Of a DNA stretch of 64,000 nt, positions 36,701 to 45,154 are shown in pieces. This DNA comes from Gemmatimonadota bacterium (GTDB taxonomy: Bacteria; Latescibacterota; UBA2968), in the NCBI GenBank assembly GCA_009838845.1, contig VXRD01000022.1, forward strand, positions 68,072 to 132,071, written 5' to 3'. Both the position numbers and the translations under genes were made by a program. Under the pieces are notes generated by a model. The model searched no databases and was not told the origin of the DNA. It saw only the letters and a list, made by a program, of their open reading frames with translations. Within the stretch, counting starts at the first letter, position 1, and every line of letters begins with the position of its first letter.

Positions 36701-36759
36701 TTCAATCGGGCCTCGGCGACCCACGCGAAGTGCAAATCGGCATGCGCTATGTTTTTTGA
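33724..36759 (+). CDS. TonB-dependent receptor with N-terminal carboxypeptidase-regulatory-like domain
   Basis: This protein of about 1011 residues has a signal peptide ending near THWAQ-like TWAQ. An Ig-like CarboxypepD_reg domain (about residues 30-110, GFVWDQFGNPIGNATI) precedes a plug (LPNNGRNFLNLTLLTPGV, GIHNNISVDGADFN). The remaining barrel ends in aromatic Phe (IGMRYVF). This Oar-like layout is common in FCB bacteria for glycan or peptide uptake. ATG 33724 has no clear ribosome site; TTG 33688 has AAGGAGATGG upstream and is an alternative. It is the last gene before the defence island. Confidence 0.88.
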   Translation: MKYKIPKLKVFSLLPPIRVLPFLFLCATLLHAPTWAQSQATTGVIRGFVWDQFGNPIGNATIALKETSTNYRRTLTSSDLGIFTATLLPLGFYDITVQAEGQAEVRQTGVQVRVGETVELVFKMALQMDEVLIEAKRPAVDITQSETATRLPEAAVQDLPNNGRNFLNLTLLTPGVSIVQGPDGDELTIAGQRGIHNNISVDGADFNNPFFGEQRGGQRPAFTFNLNAVAEMVVIPQGANAEFGRSSGGFVNVITKSGTNQFHGSVHFFGKHDALSSTVRHNGMERTPNFKQGQFGFTLGGPLKKDRAFFFAAYDQQIFRDTRQNNIGRGDARLRHFMASEFNLSDDYGAIDRTNDARAFLLKVDYHLSEEHSATFKYNYTWSEQENGTFDVDSWARSANAIERDWSHAFNGSLVSLLSTSTINEFRFQIAREDRPRPYGGPHNPNTGRPFPDTGMDFVHGYRFGMPFFIPIEYYDSRIQLLDNISISKDNHLIKAGIEWNRVESVQTFIGFANGRYIFNSVDGFLNFVQQGNTYVECSDGSTSTTGTCPDGTEITGPVLIYLQQSGVGGLSVEEAGTQKIPQHELALFVQDSWQPSNKLTLNYGLRWEAQIQPDVITDPDEVFFADFIGKTVTNQTGTYTFPSNGKIPSTWDMFQPRLGIAYDVHGDNKTLLRGSAGIYYARIPGLNLAGTRSTNGSRGQSIFRSSALTPILGPPPPYGELLPSPTGDPFRPNIFVFDKNFKNPRTISTHVGLERELPAKGVVGTFGYTYSHTDNLTRFVNRNDAVFGSPWSTGLGPNGSNGIGDLTVVESTAKSRYHGLSFGLRQMVQDKFQFQMNYTLSWDKSDDDNERDPFTFRYVDATQLDREWGYSDRDQRHRFNLWTLTRLPGDIFLNNRISYYSAQPTSASCTGKPTTNPWGAISDRICADGSIIQRNTLRKDNAFFSWDTRLSRPIPLGNSHLEAIVEIFNLLNTDNFRDPSTAGLLFNFDGTVQSGLGDPREVQIGMRYVF

Positions 36760-36783
36760 TTGCTGTGAGAAAGGAGATGGAAA

Positions 36784-37398
36784 ATGAGTGAGTTTCAGTC
36801 AGTGCAACGCAAGCCGGAGCCACTTCGACCTGATACCTTCTTTACTCACAAGGGCGAGCCAGCCTCCTTTTCTGTACTGGACTTCTGGATCTGGATGGCT
36901 TCCGATGTCTTGAACAATATCCTGCGTGGCATGGTCGCAGAATACATCGTAAGTCAAGCCACCGGGGCATGTGCGCCGGTCAGAGTTGAGTGGGATTCCG
37001 TCGATATAAAGACTCCGAAGGGAGTTAAAATCGAAGTCAAATCAGCCGCTTACCTTCAGTCATGGCCTCAGAAAAAACCATCTGCAATCTCATTCAATAT
37101 CGCAAAGAAACGTCCCTGGGATCCAGAAACAAACCAGTACGGAGAAACGCGAGTTCGCAACGCCGATGTGTATGTCTTTTGCCTTCTCACTCCTAAGGAT
37201 GGTCGAACCGTCAATCCCCTTGAACTGACGCAGTGGGAGTTTTATATTCTACCAACGAGCACGCTTGATACCTCTCTTGGAAACCAGAAGACCGTCTCGC
37301 TCTCGCGTCTAAAAGAGCTGGGGGCCGTGGCACTGGGGTATGACCAAATCCGCAACGCCGTTCTGGAAGCGTACGGTGATGGACGGAAAAACATATGA
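36784..37398 (+). CDS. PD-(D/E)XK nuclease-like protein next to type I restriction genes
   Basis: This 204-residue protein contains VDIKTPKGVKIEVK, which reads as a PD-(D/E)XK core with Asp74, Glu84 and Lys86. An upstream helix has RGMVAEYIV with Glu53, as in the fold's first helix. No other domain is recognised. ATG follows AAAGGAGATGG. It starts 24 bases after the TonB-receptor stop and ends 69 bases before hsdR in the same direction. It may be an accessory nuclease or an independent restriction gene of the island. The family is not named with certainty. Confidence 0.6.
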   Translation: MSEFQSVQRKPEPLRPDTFFTHKGEPASFSVLDFWIWMASDVLNNILRGMVAEYIVSQATGACAPVRVEWDSVDIKTPKGVKIEVKSAAYLQSWPQKKPSAISFNIAKKRPWDPETNQYGETRVRNADVYVFCLLTPKDGRTVNPLELTQWEFYILPTSTLDTSLGNQKTVSLSRLKELGAVALGYDQIRNAVLEAYGDGRKNI

Positions 37399-37467
37399 CA
37401 ACATGAAACTCGTGCGCTACATTTTTTGCTCGCTTAAAAAGGCTTCAACACTAAAAGAAGATTCACA

Positions 37468-39798
37468 ATGAATAAAAAGATCCTGAACGAAACAGAAATA
37501 TGCGACCTCTTCATTACCCCAGCGATCAGCAGAGCCGGTTGGGATCAGTACACTCAAATCCGCCGTGAATATATATTCACCGCTGGTCAGGTTCGCCTCC
37601 AGGGCAATCTGGCCTCGCGTGACGAAAAAACAAAAAATAAGGCTGACTATGTGCTGTTCTACCAATCAAATCTTCCGCTGGCCGTAGTTGAGGCTAAAAA
37701 TAATCGCAATTCGGTTGGAATCGGGATGCAGCAGGCACTCGGTTATGCCGAAGCCCTTGATGTGCCGTTTGTGTTTTCATCGAACGGCGACGCCTTCCTG
37801 TTCCACGACCGTACCGGCCAGTCCTCCCCCATAGAAAAGCAACTTAGTCTGGATGAGTTTCCATCCCCAGATGATTTGTGGCGGCAATATCGAATATGGA
37901 AGGGACTGGACGAAGAATCCGATAAGCTCGCTCGCCAGCCCTACCACGAAGACTTTGAAGGTAAAAATCTTCGCTACTATCAGCGCGTCGCTATTCAGCG
38001 GGCAGTTGAAGCCATCGCACAAGGGCAGCGTCGAGTGCTGTTGGTCATGGCTACTGGTACGGGCAAGACATTCACTGTATTTCAAATTATATGGAGACTG
38101 TGGAAAGCAGAGAAGGTCAAGCGGGTACTATTTCTTGTGGACCGGAACATTCTCGCGTATCAAGCCGTCACCAACGACTTCAAACCCTTTGGCCCAGTAA
38201 TGACCAAGGTCGGAAATCGCAATATGGACCCAAGCTATGAGGTCTATGTCGCACTCTACCAGGCCGTCAGTGGTAGCGAGGAGGAGAAAAACGTCTATCG
38301 TCAGTTCAGTCGAGGTTTTTTTGACCTTGTGGTCATTGATGAGTGTCACCGGGGCAGTGCCCGGGAGGACAGCGCGTGGCGGGAAATCCTCGATTACTTT
38401 GAACCTGCCATCCAGCTCGGTCTTACGGCAACACCAAAGGAGACTACGAAGGTCAGTACGCTTACTTACTTTGGGGAACCCATTTACAGCTACAGCCTTA
38501 AGCAAGGCATTGAAGACGGCTTTCTCGCACCGTTTAAGGTCATGCGTATTGACCTCGATAGGGACTTACAGGGCTGGCGACCATCAGCGGGCATGACCGA
38601 CGACCTCGGACAAGAGATTGAAGACCGGATCTACAACCAGCTCGATATGGACCGGGTACTGATCCTGAATGAACGCACTCGGCGCGTCGCTGAAAAGATC
38701 GTTGAGTATATGTTAGCCACTGACCCTTACGGCAAAACTATTGTCTTTTGTGAAAATATTGACCATGCCGAAAGAATGCGTTCAGCACTGGTCAACGAGG
38801 TCGCTAAACATCTGCCAGAGGAGGCCGGTAATACTTCGAAATTTGTAGTCCGCATTACCGGCGATAGCGACGAGGGACGGCTCGCGCTTGATGACTTCAT
38901 CCATCCCGAACATCGCTATCCGGTCATTGCCACTACCTCAAAGCTGTTGACAACAGGCGTGGATGTCAGGACCTGCAAACTCATTGTGATAGACCAGCGC
39001 ATAGAGTCGTTGATTGAGTTCAAGCAGATCATTGGACGAGGAACCCGTATCCACGAAGATATGGGCAAGCTCTGGTTCACTATTATGGATTTCAGAAAGG
39101 CGACTGAGCAGTTTGCCGATCCAGATTTCGATGGAACCCCAATGGTCATCTACGGGCCTCACAGGGACTATCCCATTCTGTCAGATGATAACGAGAAAAA
39201 TGGAGACAATGAAGCTCTACCGATAGAAGGTGCGACTCGATACGTAGTCAGCGACGTTGAAGTGCAAGTCTTAGCCGAGCGCGTCCATTACATGGACCGG
39301 AACGGCAAGCTCATCACCGAGTCCTTGACCGACTACACACGAAAGACCGTTCAGCAGGAATATGCTACCTTCGACGATTTTCTCCAGCAATGGAACGAGG
39401 CTGATCGGAAGGCGGCTATTATTGAAGAGTTGGGCAATCATGGCGTCCTATTTGAAGAGTTACGGGCGCAGGTCGGCAGAGAATTCGACGCTTTCGACTT
39501 GATATGCCACATAGTGTACGATCAGCCTATGCTTACCCGACGCCAGCGAGCTAATAAGGTCAAGGAGCGAGACGTCTTCACTCGCTACGGCACACAAGCC
39601 CGCGCTGTCCTTAACGCCCTAATTGACAAGTACACGGACGAGGGGCTAACTGCGGTTGAAGACCTCGGCATCCTGCGTGTACAACCTCTATCCGACCTCG
39701 GCACCCCAGTAGAATTAGTCCGGCATTTCGGAGGTAAAGACGAATACATTGCCGCTGTGCAGGCACTTGCCGAAGCCCTCTACGACCAAGTGGCATAA
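37468..39798 (+). CDS. hsdR: Type I restriction enzyme, R subunit (HsdR)
   Basis: This 776-residue protein is the motor and nuclease. The PD-(D/E)XK site is Asp60, Glu75 and Lys77 (VVEAKNN). The DEAD-like helicase has MATGTGKT (about residue 195), DECHRG (about 290), GLTATPKE, and RIIGRGTR-like IIGRGTRI in the C-terminal RecA domain. The enzyme translocates DNA and cuts unmethylated DNA at collision sites. It is shorter than many HsdR chains and resembles the EcoEI-like branch. A single-ORF start after AAAAGAAG fits; hsdM lies 68 bases downstream. Confidence 0.95.
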   Translation: MNKKILNETEICDLFITPAISRAGWDQYTQIRREYIFTAGQVRLQGNLASRDEKTKNKADYVLFYQSNLPLAVVEAKNNRNSVGIGMQQALGYAEALDVPFVFSSNGDAFLFHDRTGQSSPIEKQLSLDEFPSPDDLWRQYRIWKGLDEESDKLARQPYHEDFEGKNLRYYQRVAIQRAVEAIAQGQRRVLLVMATGTGKTFTVFQIIWRLWKAEKVKRVLFLVDRNILAYQAVTNDFKPFGPVMTKVGNRNMDPSYEVYVALYQAVSGSEEEKNVYRQFSRGFFDLVVIDECHRGSAREDSAWREILDYFEPAIQLGLTATPKETTKVSTLTYFGEPIYSYSLKQGIEDGFLAPFKVMRIDLDRDLQGWRPSAGMTDDLGQEIEDRIYNQLDMDRVLILNERTRRVAEKIVEYMLATDPYGKTIVFCENIDHAERMRSALVNEVAKHLPEEAGNTSKFVVRITGDSDEGRLALDDFIHPEHRYPVIATTSKLLTTGVDVRTCKLIVIDQRIESLIEFKQIIGRGTRIHEDMGKLWFTIMDFRKATEQFADPDFDGTPMVIYGPHRDYPILSDDNEKNGDNEALPIEGATRYVVSDVEVQVLAERVHYMDRNGKLITESLTDYTRKTVQQEYATFDDFLQQWNEADRKAAIIEELGNHGVLFEELRAQVGREFDAFDLICHIVYDQPMLTRRQRANKVKERDVFTRYGTQARAVLNALIDKYTDEGLTAVEDLGILRVQPLSDLGTPVELVRHFGGKDEYIAAVQALAEALYDQVA

Positions 39799-39866
39799 GG
39801 CACAGACGCTTGATCAATGCGTAATACTATACTATCCACCAAACTGAACAAAGGAGAGCCTGAACT

Positions 39867-41369
39867 ATGGCCCTATCCACCACTATCAAATCCATCCAAG
39901 ACATCATGCGTAAGGATGTGGGCGTCGATGGCGACGCTCAGCGCATTGGTCAACTTGTCTGGCTGTTATTTCTCAAAATATGGGATGATCGAGAGCAGGA
40001 ATTAGAGATGCTCGAAGACCATTTCAGGTCTCCTTTGATCGACGTAACCTGGGTGGAGGAAGGCGAGACCCGCACTGCTGCGGACTTGCGCTGGAGTGCC
40101 TGGGCCGCTGATCCGGAAGGTGACACTGGCGATAAACTGCTCACCTTTGTCAACGATACGCTATTTCCCGCGCTCAAGGGCATGGAGGTCGGATCGCTCG
40201 CAAAGGATACGCGGGTGCTTCGCCGCCGCCTGGTGCGCGGCGTTTTTGAGGATGCTTATCAGTACATGAAATCCGGCACCCTGCTGCGACAGGTCATCAA
40301 CAAAATCCAATCCGACATCGACTTCAACGACGCCACGAATCGGCACTTATTCGGAAATATCTACGAGCAACTCCTCAAAGACCTCCAAGGAGCCGGGAAC
40401 GCTGGTGAATATTACACGCCGAGGGCAGTGACCCAATTCGCGGTGGATATGATCAATCCCCGCCTCGGCGAATCCATTTTAGACCCGGCCTGTGGAACTG
40501 GTGGTTTTTTGTCGTGTGCCATTGAGCACATTCGCCGACAAGATGTAAAGACACCCGAACAAGAAATGCAACTACAAGAAAGTATTCAGGGCATAGAGAA
40601 GAAGCCCTTACCGCATTTGCTTTGTACCACCAACATGATTGTGCATGGCATTGACGTACCAACTGGCATTCAGCACAAAAACTCTCTGTCCCGGCCACTA
40701 CACGATATCGGCATGAGTGACCGGGTCGATGTCGTGCTTACCAATCCGCCATTTGGCGGCATGGAGGAGGACGGCATTGAGGGCAACTTTCCAGCCCAGT
40801 TCCGCACCCGTGAGACCGCAGACCTGTTCCTGATATTGATCGTGGAGTTGCTCAAGCCTGGTGGCCGGGCCGCAGTGGTCCTGCCGGACGGTACTCTATT
40901 CGGTGAGGGCGTGAAGACCCGCTTGAAAAAACGCCTGCTCACCGAATGCGAGCTGCACACCATCGTGCGTCTGCCCAACGGAGTATTCGCACCGTACACC
41001 AGCATCAAAACCAACCTGCTGTTTTTCGAAAAAGGGAGACCGACCACTGAGGTTTGGTACTACGAGCATCCCTACCCGGAAGGCTACAAATCCTACTCCA
41101 AGACCAAACCAATGCGGATTGAAGAGTTTGAGCCTGAAAAGGCGTGGTGGGACAATCGGGTTGAAAACGAGTTCGCATGGAAAGTCGGCATTGACGAGAT
41201 ACGCGAGCGTGACTTTAACCTCGACATCGCCAACCCCAACACAGTTGAAAGCAGTCACGGTGATCCTGATGAACTGCTGGCATTGTACGAAAAGGAACGA
41301 GTAGCGGCGACCAAAGTAAGAGATCAACTAAAGCAGGCGTTGGCCGAGGCATTGGAGAGAACAGCATGA
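39867..41369 (+). CDS. hsdM: Type I restriction enzyme, M subunit (N6-adenine methyltransferase)
   Basis: This 500-residue protein has an N-terminal helical HsdM domain (IMRKDVGVDGDAQRIGQLVW). The Rossmann methyltransferase domain has AdoMet motif DPACGTGGFL (about residue 205) and catalytic NPPF (about 292). It methylates adenine within the site chosen by HsdS. AAAGGAG precedes the start. Its stop overlaps hsdS as ATGA, keeping subunits in balance. Confidence 0.96.
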   Translation: MALSTTIKSIQDIMRKDVGVDGDAQRIGQLVWLLFLKIWDDREQELEMLEDHFRSPLIDVTWVEEGETRTAADLRWSAWAADPEGDTGDKLLTFVNDTLFPALKGMEVGSLAKDTRVLRRRLVRGVFEDAYQYMKSGTLLRQVINKIQSDIDFNDATNRHLFGNIYEQLLKDLQGAGNAGEYYTPRAVTQFAVDMINPRLGESILDPACGTGGFLSCAIEHIRRQDVKTPEQEMQLQESIQGIEKKPLPHLLCTTNMIVHGIDVPTGIQHKNSLSRPLHDIGMSDRVDVVLTNPPFGGMEEDGIEGNFPAQFRTRETADLFLILIVELLKPGGRAAVVLPDGTLFGEGVKTRLKKRLLTECELHTIVRLPNGVFAPYTSIKTNLLFFEKGRPTTEVWYYEHPYPEGYKSYSKTKPMRIEEFEPEKAWWDNRVENEFAWKVGIDEIRERDFNLDIANPNTVESSHGDPDELLALYEKERVAATKVRDQLKQALAEALERTA

Positions 41370-43099
41370 CGACGAAGGAGTTCATTGAGGTTTTTGATAC
41401 GATTACAGAAGCCCCGGGGGGTATTGATCAATTGCGAGAGTTGGTACTTCAGCTTGCCGTGCAAGGGAAGCTTGTGCCGCAAGATCCGAATGACGAACCG
41501 GCGTCGAAATTGTTAAAACGGATTGCGGCGGCCAAAGCGCGAACATCAAGAAAGGGCCGAGTTAAGGTACGAAAGGTTGTGGACCCTGCGTTAACAAGGC
41601 TGAATTATCATTTACCAAGTGGCTGGGCCTCAGCACATCTTTCGGATCTTACCCAAGTACTCAACGGACGAGCCTATAAAAAAAGTGAACTTCTTCTGGA
41701 AGGAACGCCTGTCCTGCGTGTTGGCAACCTTTTCACATCAAATCAATGGTATTACTCGGACCTTGATCTCGATAAAGACAAATATTGCGAAGAAGGCGAT
41801 TTAATCTATGCGTGGTCCGCATCATTTGGGCCGTTTATTTGGCGTGGGCCTAAAGTAATTTATCACTATCATATCTGGAAACTGTCGCTTTTTAGTGAAA
41901 TCGATCTGAGGAAGCAGTATCTATACAATGTTCTTCTCCAGAAGACTCAGGACATCAAGAATGCAGGCCATGGTATTTCAATGGTCCACTTGACAAAGGA
42001 GAAAATGGAACAGTTGGTTGTTCCACTTCCACCTCTCGCTGAACAACACCGCATCGTAGCCAAGATCAATGAATTGATGGGGTTGATTGACCGGCTGGAG
42101 AATTCCCGATGTAGCCGAGAGGCCGTCCGCACCGCAGCCCGGAACTCAGCTCTCGCCGCGCTATGCAATGCCGCTACGCCCGCAGAAGTCGAGGCTGCAT
42201 GGACACGCATTGCCGAGCAGGTAGAAGACTTGTTCACTACACCTGATGATTTGACGCCACTACGCGAAGCCGTACTTCAGCTTGCAGTGCGGGGGCGATT
42301 GGTCCCGCAGGATCCGGGTGAGGAACCGGCGGCGAATTTGCTGAGACGCGCTAAGACATCAAAGAGCCGGGAGATAATTGAGCGCAAGATTCGCAGGAAT
42401 AGCGAGCCTGAATTGTCGGAATCGGCGGGGGAAGTCAGTTCTCCAACCCACTGGGTTTGGACACACCTCTATGATTTCGCTCTAGTACTTGGCGGAAAAC
42501 GATTACCGGCTGGTGCGTCTTTTTCCACTGAGAATACCGGCAACATCTACATCCGCGTTACAGATATGAAAGACGGATCAATTTCGACTGAAAATCTCCA
42601 ATACATCTCGGATGATGTGCGAGATCGAATTGCCAAGTACACTATTGATAGAGAGGACCTATACATCACGATCGCTGGAACTATTGGAGATGTCGGCGAG
42701 GTTCCGAGACATTTTCACGGTCAGAATCTGACGGAGAATGCGGCAAAGATCGTATTCCGTGAAGTGGACAAGAAGTTTCTTCTATTGGTTCTCCGCTCGG
42801 GTGATGTGCAAGAACAGTTTCAAGAAAAGATAAAGCAGATGGCCCAACCAAAACTGGCCCTGAAGCGTATCTCAGGTGCTCGCGTGCCAATTCCGCCTCT
42901 CGCCGAACAGCACCGTATCGTCGCGAAGGTCAATGAACTAATGGGGCTGATTGACCAGCTAGAGCAACACCTTAGCGTCAGCGAGAAACATAACGCGACC
43001 TTTATATCTGCTGCTGTCAATTATATAAATACTCAAGACGAAAAAATGCTGCATCAAGCGTCGGACATCTCTTTTGGAGCGTCAATTGTAAGTAAGTGA
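41366..43099 (+). CDS. hsdS: Type I restriction enzyme, S subunit (specificity)
   Basis: This 577-residue protein has two target-recognition domains, each followed by a conserved spacer with the repeated PPLAEQHRIVAK-NELMGLID signature (about residues 215-245 and 510-545). This is the typical two-half HsdS layout. The variable halves set the DNA site, which cannot be predicted here. It is longer than many HsdS proteins because each half is preceded by an added N-terminal segment (REAVLQLAVRGRLVPQDP occurs in both). The gene ends about 70 bases before the convergent CBASS operon. Confidence 0.93.
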   Translation: MTTKEFIEVFDTITEAPGGIDQLRELVLQLAVQGKLVPQDPNDEPASKLLKRIAAAKARTSRKGRVKVRKVVDPALTRLNYHLPSGWASAHLSDLTQVLNGRAYKKSELLLEGTPVLRVGNLFTSNQWYYSDLDLDKDKYCEEGDLIYAWSASFGPFIWRGPKVIYHYHIWKLSLFSEIDLRKQYLYNVLLQKTQDIKNAGHGISMVHLTKEKMEQLVVPLPPLAEQHRIVAKINELMGLIDRLENSRCSREAVRTAARNSALAALCNAATPAEVEAAWTRIAEQVEDLFTTPDDLTPLREAVLQLAVRGRLVPQDPGEEPAANLLRRAKTSKSREIIERKIRRNSEPELSESAGEVSSPTHWVWTHLYDFALVLGGKRLPAGASFSTENTGNIYIRVTDMKDGSISTENLQYISDDVRDRIAKYTIDREDLYITIAGTIGDVGEVPRHFHGQNLTENAAKIVFREVDKKFLLLVLRSGDVQEQFQEKIKQMAQPKLALKRISGARVPIPPLAEQHRIVAKVNELMGLIDQLEQHLSVSEKHNATFISAAVNYINTQDEKMLHQASDISFGASIVSK

Positions 43100-43167
43100 C
43101 GTGCTTGGACCTCAATATATCGATCAATTCCTACACAATATCCTTTGCCCCGTAATCATATTGGTAG

Positions 43168-43914
43168 TTACTCTTTGCTCCAGGCAGTTAGGATTTGAAT
43201 ATACGGTAATACTCTCTTCGGCAAAAGATTTCTGACAAAGACTGTTTTACGGTCATTTTCGGAAAGACTTCCAAAGATCTGCACTACATCCCATGAGAAC
43301 TGTTCGCACGACTGAACGGAAGATAGTTCGCGCAACTGCTGGCCATGACATCGACGCAGGATAGGTCCTCTACCGCATGGACAAGGATGATGTCCTCGGT
43401 AGCTATCGTCGGCCAACACCTTCAGAAGACCGAGCACGGCTAAATGGTCATCTACATTGAACAGGTCTTGGTAGTATTGCCTTATTCCCATCCATCCGTG
43501 AGCAAGCTCACCGAACGGTATCTCACCATAGTCGCGCTTGTAACTATAAAAAAACAGATAACTGATAAGTTGGTCGTTGATGAAACGAAGGAGACTCTTG
43601 TGTGGTAAGAAGTTCTTGCGAATCTCAAGTGGAGCTCCTAAACAAAGGCTCCCATCCGACATGAGATGTTCAAAACTCTTATCGATCTTATTTCCGGTCT
43701 CAAACGCGGTTGGCGGTGACTCTGGATAGTCGTCCGGTATGTGAAGCGCAATCTGATATGTATCTTCAACAGTGCGAGAGTTGTGGCACATACAGAATCC
43801 GATCATGCCGCAAATCTTCAATTTGCCCGAAGTTAGTACGAGTTCCAGACTCGGATGTTGAGCCTGGATCTCCACCATTTGTTTCATTACCAGTTGTACC
43901 GTTTCCTCTTGCAT
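43168..43914 (-). CDS. CBASS E2-like (UBC-fold) protein with SEC-C-like zinc motif
   Basis: This 248-residue protein has an N-terminal UBC fold: YQIALHIPDDYPESPP resembles the E2 beta-sheet and proline motif. MSDGSLCLG places Cys91 at the E2 active site. Its C-terminal half contains HHPCPCGRGPILRRCHG (Cys178, Cys180, Cys189, His190), close to the SEC-C zinc motif with the last Cys replaced by His. No E1-like or JAB protease gene is present, so this fits the short, E2-only type II CBASS. It lies six bases after the CD-NTase gene; GGGGAG precedes its start. Its expected role is to act on the CD-NTase C-terminus (family knowledge); the SEC-C tail is less usual. Confidence 0.8.
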   Translation of the reverse strand: MQEETVQLVMKQMVEIQAQHPSLELVLTSGKLKICGMIGFCMCHNSRTVEDTYQIALHIPDDYPESPPTAFETGNKIDKSFEHLMSDGSLCLGAPLEIRKNFLPHKSLLRFINDQLISYLFFYSYKRDYGEIPFGELAHGWMGIRQYYQDLFNVDDHLAVLGLLKVLADDSYRGHHPCPCGRGPILRRCHGQQLRELSSVQSCEQFSWDVVQIFGSLSENDRKTVFVRNLLPKRVLPYIQILTAWSKE

Positions 43915-43920
43915 ATAAAA

Positions 43921-45153
43921 TCAAACTCCCCAAGGTCTGCTTGGAATCGATGGTACCTCAATTCTCGGTTTCGTTGGCTGCTGGGATTTGCTCGGCGTGA
44001 GCACGACCGCTGCAGCTCCCTGAGATGCCCGTGATGCGAATTTCGCCATTGTAGCCCTGCCATCTCGCTGACCAAATGCTTCGACCAAATAACCTCCAAC
44101 TTTTTCGAAGCCTGCATCAGTGAGAAGCTCCCGGTACTCCTGTTCAAGATTATTCAGCCATTGGAAGAATAGTTGGGCTTTCCGAGGCTTTTCAGCCCAC
44201 TTGTCGGCGAAGTTCTCCTGTGGATTTACCGGGTTGGGCACCCAAAAGACACCATTGCGATACTCAATGTGACTACGCATACATGGAACGACATTCAGTA
44301 TCGCTTCCCCTATGCTGGCCTCGTTATTATAAGCCTGTGCCGCGAGTGTGGTAATGATGATTGAGATGGGTTTGTCGTCGTCACCATTGTAGCGCATATC
44401 GCGGTGACGCTTGAGAATTTGGATGAGTTCCTGAAGAGGAGTTCGTACTTCGAAATCTTCAATTTCCTCTACCGCTGCGCGTATTTCCATTTTGTGAGCG
44501 TACTTAGCCTCGTCGAGGTCTCTGCGTAGTGCCTTTACATGGGCGTACTTGGCTTCGTAGAGGCGCGTCTCCATTCGACTCTTGAACCACGCTACATAGC
44601 CTTTTGGATTGCTCCGAGGCCAATTTGGGTCAACATCCCAAGTCTTACTATCAGTTATGCAGATGGCACTCTCTGCCCATTCCGGCGGAACCCCTAATTC
44701 AAGAAGCCAGCGATAATCGTCTGGGATGGCTGGGAGCACATCGAGATGAAACTTGGTGCTTTCCGCGTAATGAATCGTCCAACAGCGGCGCCCACCTTCT
44801 TTGGGGTCGATCATGTCCTTGTAACGACTCTGCGGATGCTTGAGACGGTCCCCCACGAGATTCTTTAGCTGCTTCTGGGTCACCTGGACGGCGGAGAGTT
44901 GTAGTTGGCACACGGCATCTACGTCGTACTCATCACTACCGATAGGTCGTACTGCGGTGCCTAATGCAAATGATCCCTGTGGGTAAATGATGGGTTTGTA
45001 AGGGGCTAATTCAGAGCCATCCGCGTCTAACCATGCTCCGACAGCGTCATAGCGATCTTTGGCCTCCTGGTACCGAGACGGCGGTACCGCGATCTCATTG
45101 GCGAGATCTTCAAAAATTTGACTCAATTGCTGGTGACGAGATAGATTGTTCAT
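43921..45153 (-). CDS. CBASS CD-NTase (cGAS/DncV-like nucleotidyltransferase)
   Basis: This 410-residue enzyme has the Gly60-Ser61 motif (PQGSFALGT) and the acidic triad Asp77 and Asp79 (YDVDAV) plus Asp138 (FHLDVLPA) of the DNA polymerase beta-like fold. It would make a cyclic oligonucleotide after phage infection. The last residues are a flexible, proline-rich tail ending in Gly-Val. The start at 45153 is supported by AAAGGAG and lies one base after the effector stop, so the genes are tightly coupled. The CD-NTase clade and the nucleotide product cannot be told from sequence alone. Confidence 0.88.
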   Translation of the reverse strand: MNNLSRHQQLSQIFEDLANEIAVPPSRYQEAKDRYDAVGAWLDADGSELAPYKPIIYPQGSFALGTAVRPIGSDEYDVDAVCQLQLSAVQVTQKQLKNLVGDRLKHPQSRYKDMIDPKEGGRRCWTIHYAESTKFHLDVLPAIPDDYRWLLELGVPPEWAESAICITDSKTWDVDPNWPRSNPKGYVAWFKSRMETRLYEAKYAHVKALRRDLDEAKYAHKMEIRAAVEEIEDFEVRTPLQELIQILKRHRDMRYNGDDDKPISIIITTLAAQAYNNEASIGEAILNVVPCMRSHIEYRNGVFWVPNPVNPQENFADKWAEKPRKAQLFFQWLNNLEQEYRELLTDAGFEKVGGYLVEAFGQRDGRATMAKFASRASQGAAAVVLTPSKSQQPTKPRIEVPSIPSRPWGV

Positions 45154-45154
45154 G

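Noticed and set aside
43168..43914. Ordinary SEC-C domain protein without E2 function
   Set aside because: The region before the SEC-C-like motif has the E2 Pro motif, strand pattern and a Cys at the expected site, and it is coupled to a CD-NTase gene.
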